From: Acidobacteriota bacterium
GTDB lineage: Bacteria; Acidobacteriota; Blastocatellia; RBC074
Direction: 5' to 3'
Length of the DNA: 54,496 nucleotides
Assembly (NCBI GenBank): GCA_018269055.1
Contig: JAFDVI010000005.1
Span: 1 to 54,496, forward strand
Shown here: positions 34,830 through 44,619 of the stretch, in pieces
How the letters are laid out: every line of letters begins with the position of its first letter
Position numbering within the stretch: position 1 is the stretch's first letter
The notes under the pieces: model-generated
Databases searched by the model: none
Seen by the model: the letters and a program-made list of their open reading frames with translations, nothing else
Told to the model about the DNA's origin: nothing
Program-made: the position numbers and the translations under genes

Positions 34830-36908
34830 TTAACAGCTTGGCGGGAAGACCGGGATGACGTAGGTATTTGTCGCCGAAAGTGTCAGCACATGCAGGTTAT
34901 GACCTTGGTTGAAGGCCCCTGCAGAACTGGCCGCATTCGGGTTGAAGTTGATCGCCGATCCCAAAATGCCGATGTCGGATTGACTCCAGATTTTCGCCCA
35001 ACCGGTTCGGCCTGCAGGCACAAAGGTCTCGAATCGAGGCGCAATGCGCGGGAAGTTGTTTGAGATCGAATTGCGCAACTGGCAGCTTCCGCTGACCGAA
35101 AAACTGAGCGCGTTTTCAGCATCGTCGTAGAAAATGCCAAAGAGCGTTCCCAGCGTATTTGCGCCGATGCCCAAGTTGCCGCCGATGCGGTTGATGACGA
35201 CCAGCGTGTCATTGCCATCCGCACGCGAACCCACGTTGTCCAGTGCCAGCACGCGCGGCGCGCGGTTGTAATTGATGCCATTGAAATCAATGGTTGCCGT
35301 CACCGAATTGCCGTCGCAGGCTGGTGTCTGCAAATTGGCAAAGGCTTCAGCACCAAGATTGGCTTCGTGGCCTGACGTGAACTTGACGTATTCATCACCG
35401 ATCAAGTAGTTGAACTTACGTGGACAGCCTAGTTGGTTGACCGCGACAGCGACAAGATAGCCTGTCGTTCCGGGGTCAAGGTCAGAGGCAAGGAAACTGG
35501 CAGTCTGGTTTTGAGTCAGACAAATGTAGCTGTCGGCAACGGAACACCCATCTGCAACAAAGAACAGGTGAACGAAGGTCCCGCGTTGCGGATTGACGTT
35601 CGTCAGATTGATGCGGGTATTTTGTGTATTCCCGCTGGTCGCGCCTGATGTGTAGATGTTGTAAAGCAACACAGATCCGGCTTTCTGATCGCTGACTTCC
35701 GAAGTTGGCGGGAACGGAATGCCAGGGCCAACGATATCCCCACCGCAGATGTTGCCGACGACCTCTAACGTGTACCGCCCTCCGGTTTCACCGGGATTGG
35801 TTGTATGAACGACGATCACGAAATTCTGTCCGGCAGGCACAACGAAGGAGAAGCTGGTCGGAGTTGGCGGAACGCCCGTACTCAAGCCAGGATCAGCCAG
35901 ATAGTTGGTGCAGATATTGGCCGGATCATAGCTGCCCAAATAAGCATTGGACTGAAGGTTGTTTGTGTCCGCTGCATTTTCAGACAAGTTCACTGTCACG
36001 CACGCGGGAAGTCCCGAATCGTTTCTGAAGGTGTAAGCGTCATACGCGCGCGATCCGGTTGGATCGAAGATGTTGCAAGCTTTGGGAGTCGCACAAGAAC
36101 TGGCAATCCCGTTACGGTTCAAACGACCAGTTTGAAGCCCTGACACATGCGGGCCAGGAAAGGTCGGATCGTTGCTTCCCAGCGTTCCATTTACGGTTTG
36201 GATTGGGCATTCCAGCACGGTGCAATCAACATTGGTAACCAGCGTACCTGTGCTGCCATCAAAACCGCCAATTTGGATTTTGTAGGTCTGACCGGCTTGT
36301 GCGATGAAATTCACTTGTGATTGTAGGCCGTCACCGCAAAAATCGTCATTGCAGGCAACAGGAACGAAAGTGCCGAAATCGCAGGCGCCGCCAGTGACTC
36401 GCCAAACCATAATTGCCGTGTCGAAATTGCTGGTGCAGGTGCTGACGGTCACGATCGCGCCATTGGCTCCACCTGTGATGGTGTACCAAACGCTGTTGGC
36501 CTGTAATGTGCAGGTGCTTTGAGGTTCGCCTTGCTCATCCGTCGCGTCAACCGTGCTTTTTGTGTCAGTAAACGGACAGGAAAGAATAGGGATGGCATTG
36601 GCGCAGTTATCATTGGCGGGCGCAACATTTTGTCCCGGAGCGTTCTGTTTTACTTTGGTTCTGGTTGGGACATCACTTTTGGCGCCAGGATTTTGCTGTG
36701 TGGCGGATGTTGTCGTTGTAGTTTTGGGAGCTGGTAAAACTTTTGTCGGGGCAGCCGTTGTTCCAAAGGCGCTGCGGACTGCAGTTACAGCTTTCCCGGA
36801 GGTGGCTAGTGCCGCCGAGCCAAGGCTTGGCAATTGCCAGCCCGCAATTCCTAATGCAATGAACAAAGCCGACAATCTAAACCATCGGCGAGTATGTGTA
36901 GCTTTCAT
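34830..36908 (-). CDS. Secreted protein with pre-peptidase-C-like domains
   Basis: 692 residues from the ATG at 36908 (AGAGGAGAT upstream). The signal peptide is about 1-33, followed by a Thr/Ala/Pro-rich linker (about 38-95). Residues about 98-235 begin [10 protein letters not shown] and include [23 protein letters not shown] and [13 protein letters not shown], the pattern of bacterial pre-peptidase C-terminal-type beta domains. A second similar domain is about 250-385 ([39 protein letters not shown]). The C-terminal 300 residues are beta-rich and unrecognised, with paired cysteines. No protease domain is present. Likely an outer-surface or secreted structural or binding protein. Confidence 0.65.
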   Translation of the reverse strand: MKATHTRRWFRLSALFIALGIAGWQLPSLGSAALATSGKAVTAVRSAFGTTAAPTKVLPAPKTTTTTSATQQNPGAKSDVPTRTKVKQNAPGQNVAPANDNCANAIPILSCPFTDTKSTVDATDEQGEPQSTCTLQANSVWYTITGGANGAIVTVSTCTSNFDTAIMVWRVTGGACDFGTFVPVACNDDFCGDGLQSQVNFIAQAGQTYKIQIGGFDGSTGTLVTNVDCTVLECPIQTVNGTLGSNDPTFPGPHVSGLQTGRLNRNGIASSCATPKACNIFDPTGSRAYDAYTFRNDSGLPACVTVNLSENAADTNNLQSNAYLGSYDPANICTNYLADPGLSTGVPPTPTSFSFVVPAGQNFVIVVHTTNPGETGGRYTLEVVGNICGGDIVGPGIPFPPTSEVSDQKAGSVLLYNIYTSGATSGNTQNTRINLTNVNPQRGTFVHLFFVADGCSVADSYICLTQNQTASFLASDLDPGTTGYLVAVAVNQLGCPRKFNYLIGDEYVKFTSGHEANLGAEAFANLQTPACDGNSVTATIDFNGINYNRAPRVLALDNVGSRADGNDTLVVINRIGGNLGIGANTLGTLFGIFYDDAENALSFSVSGSCQLRNSISNNFPRIAPRFETFVPAGRTGWAKIWSQSDIGILGSAINFNPNAASSAGAFNQGHNLHVLTLSATNTYVIPVFPPSC

Positions 36909-37310
36909 AAAATCTCCTCTGAAAAAAGAGTGGATTAACGGAAAACGGCAGACTGGCAAGTTATCTGGGTGAAAATGCCCGGACGCCGTAAATTCAATAG
37001 CCTAATCTCAAAGCAAATAACTCCCGCGTCGAGTATGCTCTGAATCAGTATTCGTCACCTGGAATATGAAATGGCAAATCGGTGCTGCTGGATGCGCAGT
37101 CAATTCCCATTTTCCAAATTTCTAAAACAAGAAAGAGTGTTTGTTTCGGTTCGCCAGCGATTGTCCGGGACAGAACAGTTTCAATGTGAGGTCCAATCCC
37201 GGTAGAGGCAATTCATAAGGATCGTTCAACTGGCGGAAAAGAATATAGACCCATTAGAAGTAATGGTCAAATCTTTGTCGGCATTAAATTCGATAACCTG
37301 GCCAAATCGC
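36909..37310. other. Intergenic region, no gene seen
   Basis: 402 bases between two minus-strand genes: upstream of the secreted-protein gene and downstream of the PrsW-FHA gene. I see no terminator with a clear T-run after the PrsW-FHA stop, no RNA gene, and no good promoter. Confidence 0.35.
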
Positions 37311-38540
37311 TTATGCATGTTCATGGGGGATTTGGGAGCGATAAATGAAATGCGCCCGTCCGAATCGAACTTCGCACCCATCTTCAAGCTTAATTTCACT
37401 GACTCGTTTGCCGTTGACGAAGGTTCCATTGCTGCTGCCCAAATCGTAGAGGGAGTAATCATCTGCCTCGGCAACAACGCGGGCGTGCCGCTTGGAAACC
37501 GAAGGATGTTCAATGACAAAGGCGTTATTGAGCGTGCGTCCGATCAGGATTTCGGGTGAATTCAAAATGAAAGCGATGTGCTCTTCGCCGTCCGGCGAGA
37601 CCGTGACGAAATGCGGCCGGGTATCCAGATTTTCGTTCGCAGGTAGTTTGATGTTCGCTCCGCATTTTGCGCAGAACTTGGCGCCTGGACGTTGCAGCGT
37701 CGCGCAAATCGGACAAAGCTCCAATTCTTCGGATTCAGGAATGAACGCGCTGCATTTCGGGCAACGCATGCCTGCTGTGCCCTTGGCCCCGCATTCGTTG
37801 CAATAGCGTCGCGTGGGCAACAGCATTGTGCCTTCGCGATGAGGCGAGGTATCGCTGTGAAATTTGATGCGCGTTCGCACCCAGAAAAAGAGCGCGATCA
37901 TCTGCGCAACCAGCACGCCGAAGAAGAGCAGGCTGACGCGGGAGGCCGCCGATAACAACACGTCAAAGAGCGAATGCAGCAACGACGCGTAAAGCCATCC
38001 CTGCAAAATGACGGGGAAGCGTTTACTGAACAGGTTCGGTTTGGTCTTGGCCTGACTCAAACTCATTCCCCAGATGGCCGAAAACAGGGCGTGTCCGGGA
38101 TTAGATAACGGCCCGCGCAAGAGCACCAGCATCGGGTCGTTTTTCGCCAGGTAAAAGACATTCTCGATTGCGGCAAAGCCCAGCGCGGCAGCCGCACCGT
38201 AAATCACCCCATCGAGCGCTTCATCAAATTCCGGTCGGCGGTATGCATAAAAATAAACAGCCAGAAGTTTGAGTCCTTCTTCAACTGGCCCAACAATCAA
38301 AACGAATAACAGCAGTTGGGAAAAATGGGTTTCCTCGATCAAGCCAAACAGCGTCACTTTTCCAAGTTGATTGAGCGTGAGCGCGGGAAGAGTAACGAGA
38401 GCGCCGAAGAGAAATGTCAGCCCCAACACTTTGCCGGACAATTTTTTGTACCGACTACGGCTGGAAAAATACCAAAGCCACAGCGCGCATGGCAGCAGTG
38501 AAAGCAGGGGCACCAGAATGAAGTATTGCAGCGCAGCCAT
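37311..38540 (-). CDS. PrsW-family intramembrane protease fused to two zinc ribbons and an FHA domain
   Basis: 409 residues. Residues 1-222 hold about seven hydrophobic helices with the PrsW metalloprotease motifs: Glu87-Glu88 in GPVEEGLK, His150 in NPGHALF and His189 in LLHSLFDV. A zinc ribbon follows (Cys247, 250, 260, 263), then another (Cys276, 279, 290, 293). Residues about 320-405 are an FHA domain (GRTLNNAF, SVSKRHARV, SSNGTFVNG), which binds phosphothreonine peptides. PrsW proteases cut membrane proteins such as anti-sigma factors. The FHA tail suggests recruitment by a phosphorylated partner, for example a target of the kinase encoded in the same cluster. Last gene of the probable operon, separated from the phosphatase gene by a palindromic repeat. 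Confidence 0.85.
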   Translation of the reverse strand: MAALQYFILVPLLSLLPCALWLWYFSSRSRYKKLSGKVLGLTFLFGALVTLPALTLNQLGKVTLFGLIEETHFSQLLLFVLIVGPVEEGLKLLAVYFYAYRRPEFDEALDGVIYGAAAALGFAAIENVFYLAKNDPMLVLLRGPLSNPGHALFSAIWGMSLSQAKTKPNLFSKRFPVILQGWLYASLLHSLFDVLLSAASRVSLLFFGVLVAQMIALFFWVRTRIKFHSDTSPHREGTMLLPTRRYCNECGAKGTAGMRCPKCSAFIPESEELELCPICATLQRPGAKFCAKCGANIKLPANENLDTRPHFVTVSPDGEEHIAFILNSPEILIGRTLNNAFVIEHPSVSKRHARVVAEADDYSLYDLGSSNGTFVNGKRVSEIKLEDGCEVRFGRAHFIYRSQIPHEHA

Positions 38541-38549
38541 TCGAGGTTT

Positions 38550-38654
38550 GGGAGTTAGGAGTTGGGAGTTGGGAGCTAAGTGGGATTTAGGTCGTGCAGT
38601 ATGAAGCGACGATTGATTGAACTCCCAACTCCTGTCTCCTAATTCCCAACTCCT
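38550..38654. repeat. Heptad-word palindrome (GGAGTTG type)
   Basis: The left arm (38550-38576) is a run of GGAGTTG/GGAGTTA words. The right arm (38620-38654) is made of their complements, AACTCCC and AACTCCT. They can pair as a long imperfect hairpin around a 43-base loop. It fills the gap between the phosphatase gene and the PrsW-FHA gene on the minus strand. Seven-base word repeats like this resemble the short tandemly repeated repetitive (STRR) sequences described in cyanobacteria. Confidence 0.8.
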
Positions 38655-38659
38655 CAGGA

Positions 38660-40429
38660 TTATTCTTCCATGCTTTTCCGTTTAACGATCACCAACGTCA
38701 AATCGTCCACGGTTTTGGCTTTACCTCCGAATTTGGCCAGCGCTTCGTCAATTCGATCGCGCAATCCGGCAGGGGTACGGCCTCGATTTCGCTGGACGAT
38801 TTCAACCAAACGCGATTCACCAAATTCTTCCCCTTGCTCGTTCAGGCTTTCCGTGACGCCATCCGAGTAAATCACCAGAACATCGCCCGGTCCAAGTTCC
38901 GCCCACCCTTCGCGGTAATCACAAAACGGTGTAATACCGACCGGAAATCCTCCAATATCCAGACTGACAACATCACCGTTGGCGCGCACCAGCAGCGGCG
39001 AGTTATGGCCGGCATTGATGTACGTCAATTGATGTGTTCGTGGGTCAAGCTCGCTGTAAAACATCGTGACAAAGCGATTTGACGGGGTATTGTCGTAAAT
39101 GTACTGGTTGATTTCGCCCACAATTTCGCTGGCTGACAAGCGGGTTGTCGCCTGTGCGCGAACCGCCGCATGCACCGAAGACATCAACAGCGCCGCTCCG
39201 GTTCCTTTGCCGGAAACATCCCCGAGCGCAACCACCAGCCGTCCATCCCGCTTTTCGATGAAGTCGAAGTAATCGCCGCCAACTTCGTAGCACGGGAAGC
39301 TGACGCCGATCATTTCGTATCCTTCAATTAAAGGCGGTGAGGCCGGATGCAAGCGAAGCTGAATTTCGCTGGCGACAGCCAGTTCGTTGGCCAGGCGTTT
39401 TTGTTCCTGTTGAACTTCCAGCAGTCTGACGTTTTCGATGCGAATCGCCGCAACGCCCGCAATCAAGGTCAGCAATTGCAGGTCGCGTTCGGTAAACCGA
39501 TTGGTTTGGTACGGACTGTCAACGTAAACCATTCCGGACACGCGATTTTCGACGGCCAAAGGCACTGCCATCACAGAACGCACCCCACCAAGCACAATAG
39601 ATTGTCGCTCCTGAAAACGCGGGTCTTGTTGCGCGTCAAAGGTCAGCACCGATGTGCATTGTTTTAACACTTGTTCGGTGATTGAGTGGCTGATCTGAAC
39701 ATTTTGCTGCGCAGTGTTCATGTGCATCCGCGCTTTGATGGCTCGGCAAATCAATTCCGGCTGGGCTTTGGGATCGTCTGGCTGTTCCAGCAACATCACG
39801 TATCCTCGATCCGCCGAAAGCACTTCGAATATGCATTCCAACATTTGTTGCAGCGTTTCATCCAGCGATAGCGGAGACAACAAGGTCAAACTGACGCGGC
39901 TGATGATGCTCAGGGTGTCGTCTTGAGGAGTTGTGGCCTGTTCCGCCACAAACGTTTTTTGAAGCTGGGTAATTTCCGATTGCGGAGCCAGGGGTGACCG
40001 TTGTGCCAGTTCGATGGAGGAAATCAAATTGGCAGCCGAATTCCGCGATCCTGCAACAATCGTCGCTTCAGGCGTCGGAGCGAAGCTGCTGTCCGAAAAT
40101 AGAATACTGGTTCTGGCTCTGGCCGGAGCCGTATCGGCTCGCTCGGAGTATTCGATTTCGGTCTCGCCAATGCGAATAAGGTCGCGGTCACTTAGCTGTA
40201 ATTGGGTAGTGAGACGCTTTCCATTGATTAACGTTCCATTGGCGCTGCCCAAATCACTGATCCAGAAAGAATCTCCCCGGCGACGAATTTCAGCATGCAG
40301 CCGCGAAGCAAACGGATCTTCGACACACAAATCGTTACGCGCCGAGCGGCCAATGGTGGTTCTTAACCGGTTCAGCTCGACAACTGAATCGCCGTGTGAT
40401 GGTGTGGAGCGAACGATTAATCGTGGCAT
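38660..40429 (-). CDS. FHA-GAF-SpoIIE type serine phosphatase
   Basis: 589 residues. FHA domain about 1-95 (IGRSARNDLCVEDPFASRLHAEI, GSANGTLING). GAF sensor domain about 175-335 (SADRGYVMLLEQ, SVMAVPLAVENRVSGMVYVDS). A SpoIIE/RsbU-type PPM phosphatase is about 370-585, with the metal motifs VGGDYFDF (Asp near 387), ALGDVSGKGTGAALLMS, AGHNSPLL, IYSDGVTES (Asp523) and DDLTLV (Asp576-577). The catalytic set is complete. Such phosphatases reverse Ser/Thr phosphorylation, often in partner-switching pathways. Next to an FHA-kinase, it is a natural antagonist; that pairing is inferred from the cluster. Confidence 0.92.
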   Translation of the reverse strand: MPRLIVRSTPSHGDSVVELNRLRTTIGRSARNDLCVEDPFASRLHAEIRRRGDSFWISDLGSANGTLINGKRLTTQLQLSDRDLIRIGETEIEYSERADTAPARARTSILFSDSSFAPTPEATIVAGSRNSAANLISSIELAQRSPLAPQSEITQLQKTFVAEQATTPQDDTLSIISRVSLTLLSPLSLDETLQQMLECIFEVLSADRGYVMLLEQPDDPKAQPELICRAIKARMHMNTAQQNVQISHSITEQVLKQCTSVLTFDAQQDPRFQERQSIVLGGVRSVMAVPLAVENRVSGMVYVDSPYQTNRFTERDLQLLTLIAGVAAIRIENVRLLEVQQEQKRLANELAVASEIQLRLHPASPPLIEGYEMIGVSFPCYEVGGDYFDFIEKRDGRLVVALGDVSGKGTGAALLMSSVHAAVRAQATTRLSASEIVGEINQYIYDNTPSNRFVTMFYSELDPRTHQLTYINAGHNSPLLVRANGDVVSLDIGGFPVGITPFCDYREGWAELGPGDVLVIYSDGVTESLNEQGEEFGESRLVEIVQRNRGRTPAGLRDRIDEALAKFGGKAKTVDDLTLVIVKRKSMEE

Positions 40430-40440
40430 AGGGGATTATT

Positions 40441-40575
40441 CGAGACGGGGAGTCAAGAAGACAAGGAGTCAGGGCGATGGAGAGAAAGGAAGATGCGCTA
40501 CGACTGTTGCAGCAATGAAGCGATTTGATCTCTTCATTTGATCTCCAAATTCCCCAATTTCCCCATCTCCCAGTC
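40441..40575. repeat. Low-complexity palindrome between TPR and phosphatase genes
   Basis: A purine-rich left arm (about 40444-40490, words GGGGAGTC, AAGGAGTC, GGAGAG) and a pyrimidine-rich right arm (40541-40575, words TCCCCAATT, CCCCATCTCCC) can pair imperfectly. It occupies the spacer between two minus-strand genes of the signalling cluster, like the element at 38,550. Confidence 0.6.
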
Positions 40576-40580
40576 AGTTG

Positions 40581-42323
40581 TTATTCCAGCCCATTCAACG
40601 TTCCTTTGTTTTTCTGATTGGGGTCAATCTTCACCTGATTGAGCTGGTCGCCTTTCATTAACTGACGGCGCTTATATTCTTCTTTGGCGGCTTTTTCGGT
40701 TCGCGCCGCGTTTGATTGAGCGACTCCCACGTAATTTCCGCTATCAACTTTGACAAAATAATCGTGCGCCAGCGCAAATTGTTCCAGACCGTAATAACAG
40801 GAACCGATGAAATAAAGCAGGTCTTTGTCTTCAGGGTTTAATCGATACGCGGACAGGAACTCTTTAATGGCCGCCGGATATTCGCGCACGTTGTAATACC
40901 GCAAACCGAGTTTTTTATGACCGTCCGCAACAATCCGTGGATCGGGCTTTTCTTCGGGTTTGCTGGCGACCGGAGGCTTAATGCTGGCAATCGAAGAAGA
41001 CATCAACGGCGGCGAAAGCGTGACATCAGCGACAACTTCTTTCCCTGGCAAATCAATCGGCTTTGGAGGGGGAATGACACCTTTTCGTTGTACAGGAGGT
41101 TCCGCTGTGCCTTTGTTGGATAGATAAGATTCAATCGCTTCCAGCGCAAATGCCGCCTGCGGAGTGGTTTGATCGAAGGCAATCACCCGTTTGTATTCTG
41201 GCAACGCCGCGGTCCAATTTCCGGCGGCGCGATAGATTTCAGCGATTTGCAGCCGCGCTTCCAAATGCTCCGGAACTGCGCGAAGGATGGCGCTATAGTT
41301 TCTCAATGCGTCATCAGTTTGGCCGGCGCTCAATTGCGTTTGCGCCAGTAAAAAACGGGTTTCCAAATTGTTGGGGGTCAAAGTCAGTGCGTTCTGGAAA
41401 TAACCGATTGCCGAATCGTAATGACCCTGTTCACGGTCACGCTGTCCTAGTTTGACCAAATCGGAGCTTTGTTCTTCAACGCTCTTCAAATTTCTTCCGG
41501 CGCCAAGCAGGTGCGACGGCGTCGAGAGCCTGTCGCGAAGCAGAAAATATCCGCTGGCGGCGATAATCACTAACGCCGCAATCAAACTGATGCGAAGTTT
41601 CGATCCCAGGTTCGGGTTTTTTTCCAAGCCTGATGCTTGAGCCAGAACTGAAGAAGGGCCTTGCGGCGGAAGCTGGCCATGGTTTCCATTCACAGCCGAG
41701 TCGGAGAAACGCTGCGACGCCGGTTGCATCAGCGCGCCGGTTGCCCGGCGCTGAGTCACAGCCGTGGTCTGAGGCAAAGCACTCGATGCAAATTGCGTTT
41801 TGGCGGACGGCGCAAGTTGCGTCTGTGCTTCTGCTGGTGTTCCCTTTGCGTCGTTCAGACGTCCGGATTTTTTACCATTCTTTGCTTCACTCTTGCTTTC
41901 GGTGGAGATGGATTCGGCGATGATTTGGTTGATACGTTCCTGTTTTTTCTTCACTGCTTCAACAATCAAGGGGCCGGATGCGCGAATGCGTTTGAGCGAT
42001 TCGCTAATTGCCTTGGGGTCATTGGTTTCCTCTGCGCTCACGGGCGGAGTTGTCGCAGGCGTCTGGGGCGGAATTTCTTTCGAAGCCGCTTTGGGTTGAT
42101 TTAGTTTTCCCGTCTCTACTTTTTCTGGGGAAGCAGGCGCAACGCTCTCAAATCGGTTGCTGCGATTTTCTTTGGTAATGCTACGAGCGGAAAATTCCAC
42201 ATTCAGCGGTGTCGAAGAAGAAGAGACGGCGGCCTGATTGTGCAGCTCAGCTCCACATTGACGGCAATAACGCGCAGCGGTGCCGTTGGCCGCTCCGCAT
42301 CTACCACAGTAATTCATGGTCAT
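40581..42323 (-). CDS. Zinc-ribbon, single-pass membrane, TPR scaffold protein
   Basis: 580 residues. An N-terminal zinc ribbon (Cys6, 9, 20, 23; from the second ATG at 42317 these become 4, 7, 18, 21, as in two neighbours). A long disordered, Ala/Ser/Pro-rich segment with a charged helical patch (about 105-140) follows. One transmembrane helix is about 245-262. TPR repeats are about 285-400 and 465-535 (YDSAIGYFQNALTLTPNN, YPAAIKEFLSAYRLNPED). Likely a membrane-tethered scaffold linking the zinc ribbon inside to TPRs outside, or the reverse. The first ATG has TGAGGT 8 bases upstream. No enzyme motif. Confidence 0.75.
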   Translation of the reverse strand: MTMNYCGRCGAANGTAARYCRQCGAELHNQAAVSSSSTPLNVEFSARSITKENRSNRFESVAPASPEKVETGKLNQPKAASKEIPPQTPATTPPVSAEETNDPKAISESLKRIRASGPLIVEAVKKKQERINQIIAESISTESKSEAKNGKKSGRLNDAKGTPAEAQTQLAPSAKTQFASSALPQTTAVTQRRATGALMQPASQRFSDSAVNGNHGQLPPQGPSSVLAQASGLEKNPNLGSKLRISLIAALVIIAASGYFLLRDRLSTPSHLLGAGRNLKSVEEQSSDLVKLGQRDREQGHYDSAIGYFQNALTLTPNNLETRFLLAQTQLSAGQTDDALRNYSAILRAVPEHLEARLQIAEIYRAAGNWTAALPEYKRVIAFDQTTPQAAFALEAIESYLSNKGTAEPPVQRKGVIPPPKPIDLPGKEVVADVTLSPPLMSSSIASIKPPVASKPEEKPDPRIVADGHKKLGLRYYNVREYPAAIKEFLSAYRLNPEDKDLLYFIGSCYYGLEQFALAHDYFVKVDSGNYVGVAQSNAARTEKAAKEEYKRRQLMKGDQLNQVKIDPNQKNKGTLNGLE

Positions 42324-42499
42324 AGCCTAATACCTCAGAAAACACACCAATATCGCTTGGCACGCCCATCAAAGAGCATTACTTTCGCGGTGGGTAATTT
42401 GGCGCATTTTCAAACTGCGAGTTCAAAATTGCTATTTGCCAAGAGAACTGGCAAATCGTACTTCATTAAGACAACGCTTCGTCGCAGAAGGAAATCCGG

Positions 42500-42952
42500 T
42501 CACTCTTTGATGACCAGAGTTTTTGCAATCATATCGTGTAAGCCACGCTGGTCTTTGTCCCAAAGCATCCAGGCAAAACCCAACCCGGCCAACAAGATCG
42601 AAAGCAGGTAGACCGCCAAACGGATAAGGGCAGTGGGGTAATCCATCGGATGGCCATCCACTCGAACCACACGTAATCCGAAGAATCGTTTGCCAAAACT
42701 CTGTCCGTAACGCACGTAACTGTAAACCCAATTGAAAAAGAGAACCGCAACGACAAGAGCATAGCCGACATATTGGAAGAAGCTGCCGACTTCAGGCTCC
42801 ATCAATTTACGTTTGACAAAAAAGGCTAAAGCCAGCGTTACGGAAAGAGGGAAGAGCGTCAAAATGTAATCCAGTAAAAACGCGCTGCAACGCGCATTTA
42901 AACTGGGCGGACTCAGCGTTTCCGCTTCGTCGTCGTATTTGGGGTTTGCCAT
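42500..42952 (-). CDS. RDD family membrane protein
   Basis: 150 residues. Features of the RDD family: ARCSAFLLDYILTLFP (the RDD-type first helix with Arg and Asp), hydrophobic helices at about 22-45, 58-82 and 108-130, GQSFGKRFFGLRVVRVDG, and the closing WDKDQRGLHDMIAKTLVI. RDD proteins are small integral membrane proteins; some are linked to sodium/proton transport, most are uncharacterised. Here it lies 45 bases after the FHA-kinase gene and is probably in its operon. It may be a membrane partner or phosphorylation target; this is inference. Confidence 0.88.
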   Translation of the reverse strand: MANPKYDDEAETLSPPSLNARCSAFLLDYILTLFPLSVTLALAFFVKRKLMEPEVGSFFQYVGYALVVAVLFFNWVYSYVRYGQSFGKRFFGLRVVRVDGHPMDYPTALIRLAVYLLSILLAGLGFAWMLWDKDQRGLHDMIAKTLVIKE

Positions 42953-42997
42953 AGCAATGAATGTTGTCAGAACTCAAAGCTTCGGGTGTAGTTTGCG

Positions 42998-44482
42998 TTA
43001 GGACACGACAAATTTGAGTGTCGTCTCTCCGAGTTTGAGTTCATCGCCGCTGATCAGCATATGCGGCTTGCCTTGTGAAAGCTTCAGTGAGCCGTTGACG
43101 ATTGTACCATTGGCGCTGCCCAGGTCTTCGATGTAAAACTTCGCGCCTTGGGCGACGATGCGCGCGTGACGCCGTGAAACTCGCGCAGAAGGATCGTATT
43201 TCGATAAATCAACTTCGGGGCGAATGCCGCGATTTGGGTCAACTCGGCCAATCAAACTTTCGCCTTCGATATTGAGCGGGAATTGGGCGCTCATTTCGCT
43301 GGTTCCCATAACAATCAGCTTGGCCGTTGTTTTCTTGGTCGGTTGACGTGTCCCGCAATAGGCGCAAAAGACATCGTCTGGCGCGAGTTCGTGCGCACAG
43401 TTGACGCAGACGTTAATCGGGCCAAAACTTTGCGACGTTTCGTAAAAATTCTCGCCGCCAACCGTCCCGCGACGGCCTTCCTGCATCAGGCGCAGGTGCA
43501 TTTGTAATTCCTTGCCAAAATCCTTCGCCGACGGAAAGCGGTTTTCCGGCTTGTGTTCGACCGCCCGACAAATCATATCTTCCATTTCGGGGGTGATTGC
43601 CGGATTGATTTGTCGCGGTTTCGGGTTTTTAGCGAAATCAAAAATCAACAGCGGGTTGTCTTGCGGATCTTGTCCTGTCAGCAGGTGAAACATGGTCGCG
43701 CCCAGCGAATAAATGTCCGAGCTTTTCTGAACGTTTCCAGCAAATAGCTCCGGCGGCGCGTAACCCATCGTGCCAATTGCCGTCACTCCTTTTTGCGTTG
43801 GAGCGACGAAACGAGCGATTCCAAAATCCACCAGCATGACCCGATTGGTTCGCCCGTCAATCATCAGGTTCGCCGGTTTCAGATCACGATAAATGATCGG
43901 CGGGTTTTGCGAATGGATGTACTCAAGCACATCGCAGGCGTCAATCGCCCACTTGGCGACTGTCATCTCATCAACTTTTCCGCCCGAGGCGCGCTGCCAT
44001 GCAGCCAAATCGCCGCCGTCAATGTATTTCATTACCAGATAGTAACGGCCTCGTTCGGAATCAAAAAAGTATTGATAGATGGTCGGGATGGATGGGTGAT
44101 CGAGTTTCGCCAACAGTTCGGATTCGCGCTTGAAATCTTCAATTGCCTTGGTGCGCGAAGATTCGTCGGCGAACATTTCGATCATTTCCTTCACAGCCAC
44201 GGGGCGATTGGCTAGGTTCTGATCTTCGGCGAGATAAACGGAACCCATTCCGCCACCGCCAATTCGCCGGACAATCTTATAACGATCCACCAGCAAAGTG
44301 CCGGAAGCCAATTGAATTCCTGTTGGTGTATTACCGGAAGCGGTCATACTTATAACTCCGGTACGCGCCGGGCTAGCCGGTGCGGCCGTATGGTTAATCG
44401 GTGAATCTTGCCAGGCGCCACATTCGCCACAGTATGGGTCACCGGCTGTGGTCTTTGCTCCACATTCGGGACAGAATGCCAT
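42998..44482 (-). CDS. Ser/Thr protein kinase with two zinc ribbons and a C-terminal FHA domain
   Basis: 494 residues, no transmembrane helix. An N-terminal zinc ribbon (Cys4, 7, 18, 21). Kinase domain about 67-330: glycine loop GGGGMGSV (75-82), VAVKEM (Lys98), catalytic IIYRDLKPANLM (Asp200, with Tyr replacing the usual His), DFGIARF (219-225) and APPELFAGN. A second zinc ribbon follows (Cys359, 362, 373, 376). The FHA domain is about 390-494 (LIGRVDPNRG, SARVSRRHARI, GSANGTIVNG). All residues needed for catalysis are present. Probably a cytosolic kinase whose FHA binds its own or its partners' phosphothreonines. Central gene of the signalling cluster. Confidence 0.93.
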   Translation of the reverse strand: MAFCPECGAKTTAGDPYCGECGAWQDSPINHTAAPASPARTGVISMTASGNTPTGIQLASGTLLVDRYKIVRRIGGGGMGSVYLAEDQNLANRPVAVKEMIEMFADESSRTKAIEDFKRESELLAKLDHPSIPTIYQYFFDSERGRYYLVMKYIDGGDLAAWQRASGGKVDEMTVAKWAIDACDVLEYIHSQNPPIIYRDLKPANLMIDGRTNRVMLVDFGIARFVAPTQKGVTAIGTMGYAPPELFAGNVQKSSDIYSLGATMFHLLTGQDPQDNPLLIFDFAKNPKPRQINPAITPEMEDMICRAVEHKPENRFPSAKDFGKELQMHLRLMQEGRRGTVGGENFYETSQSFGPINVCVNCAHELAPDDVFCAYCGTRQPTKKTTAKLIVMGTSEMSAQFPLNIEGESLIGRVDPNRGIRPEVDLSKYDPSARVSRRHARIVAQGAKFYIEDLGSANGTIVNGSLKLSQGKPHMLISGDELKLGETTLKFVVS

Positions 44483-44619
44483 AACTCAATTCGTAATGAA
44501 GCCTGCCAAACTGACTGATCACAAGAACCTGAGAGTCGGCTCGGTAAAACTTTCGGCGCTTTCAGCATCTGTGGTTCATCGCCATCGCCTCAAGAGCGCG
44601 ATTGGCAGGTGGTTATTGA

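Noticed and set aside
43880..43890. Kinase thought inactive because His of the HRD motif is Tyr
   Set aside because: The Asp, the following Lys, the DFG motif and the glycine loop are intact, and YRD variants occur in active bacterial kinases.
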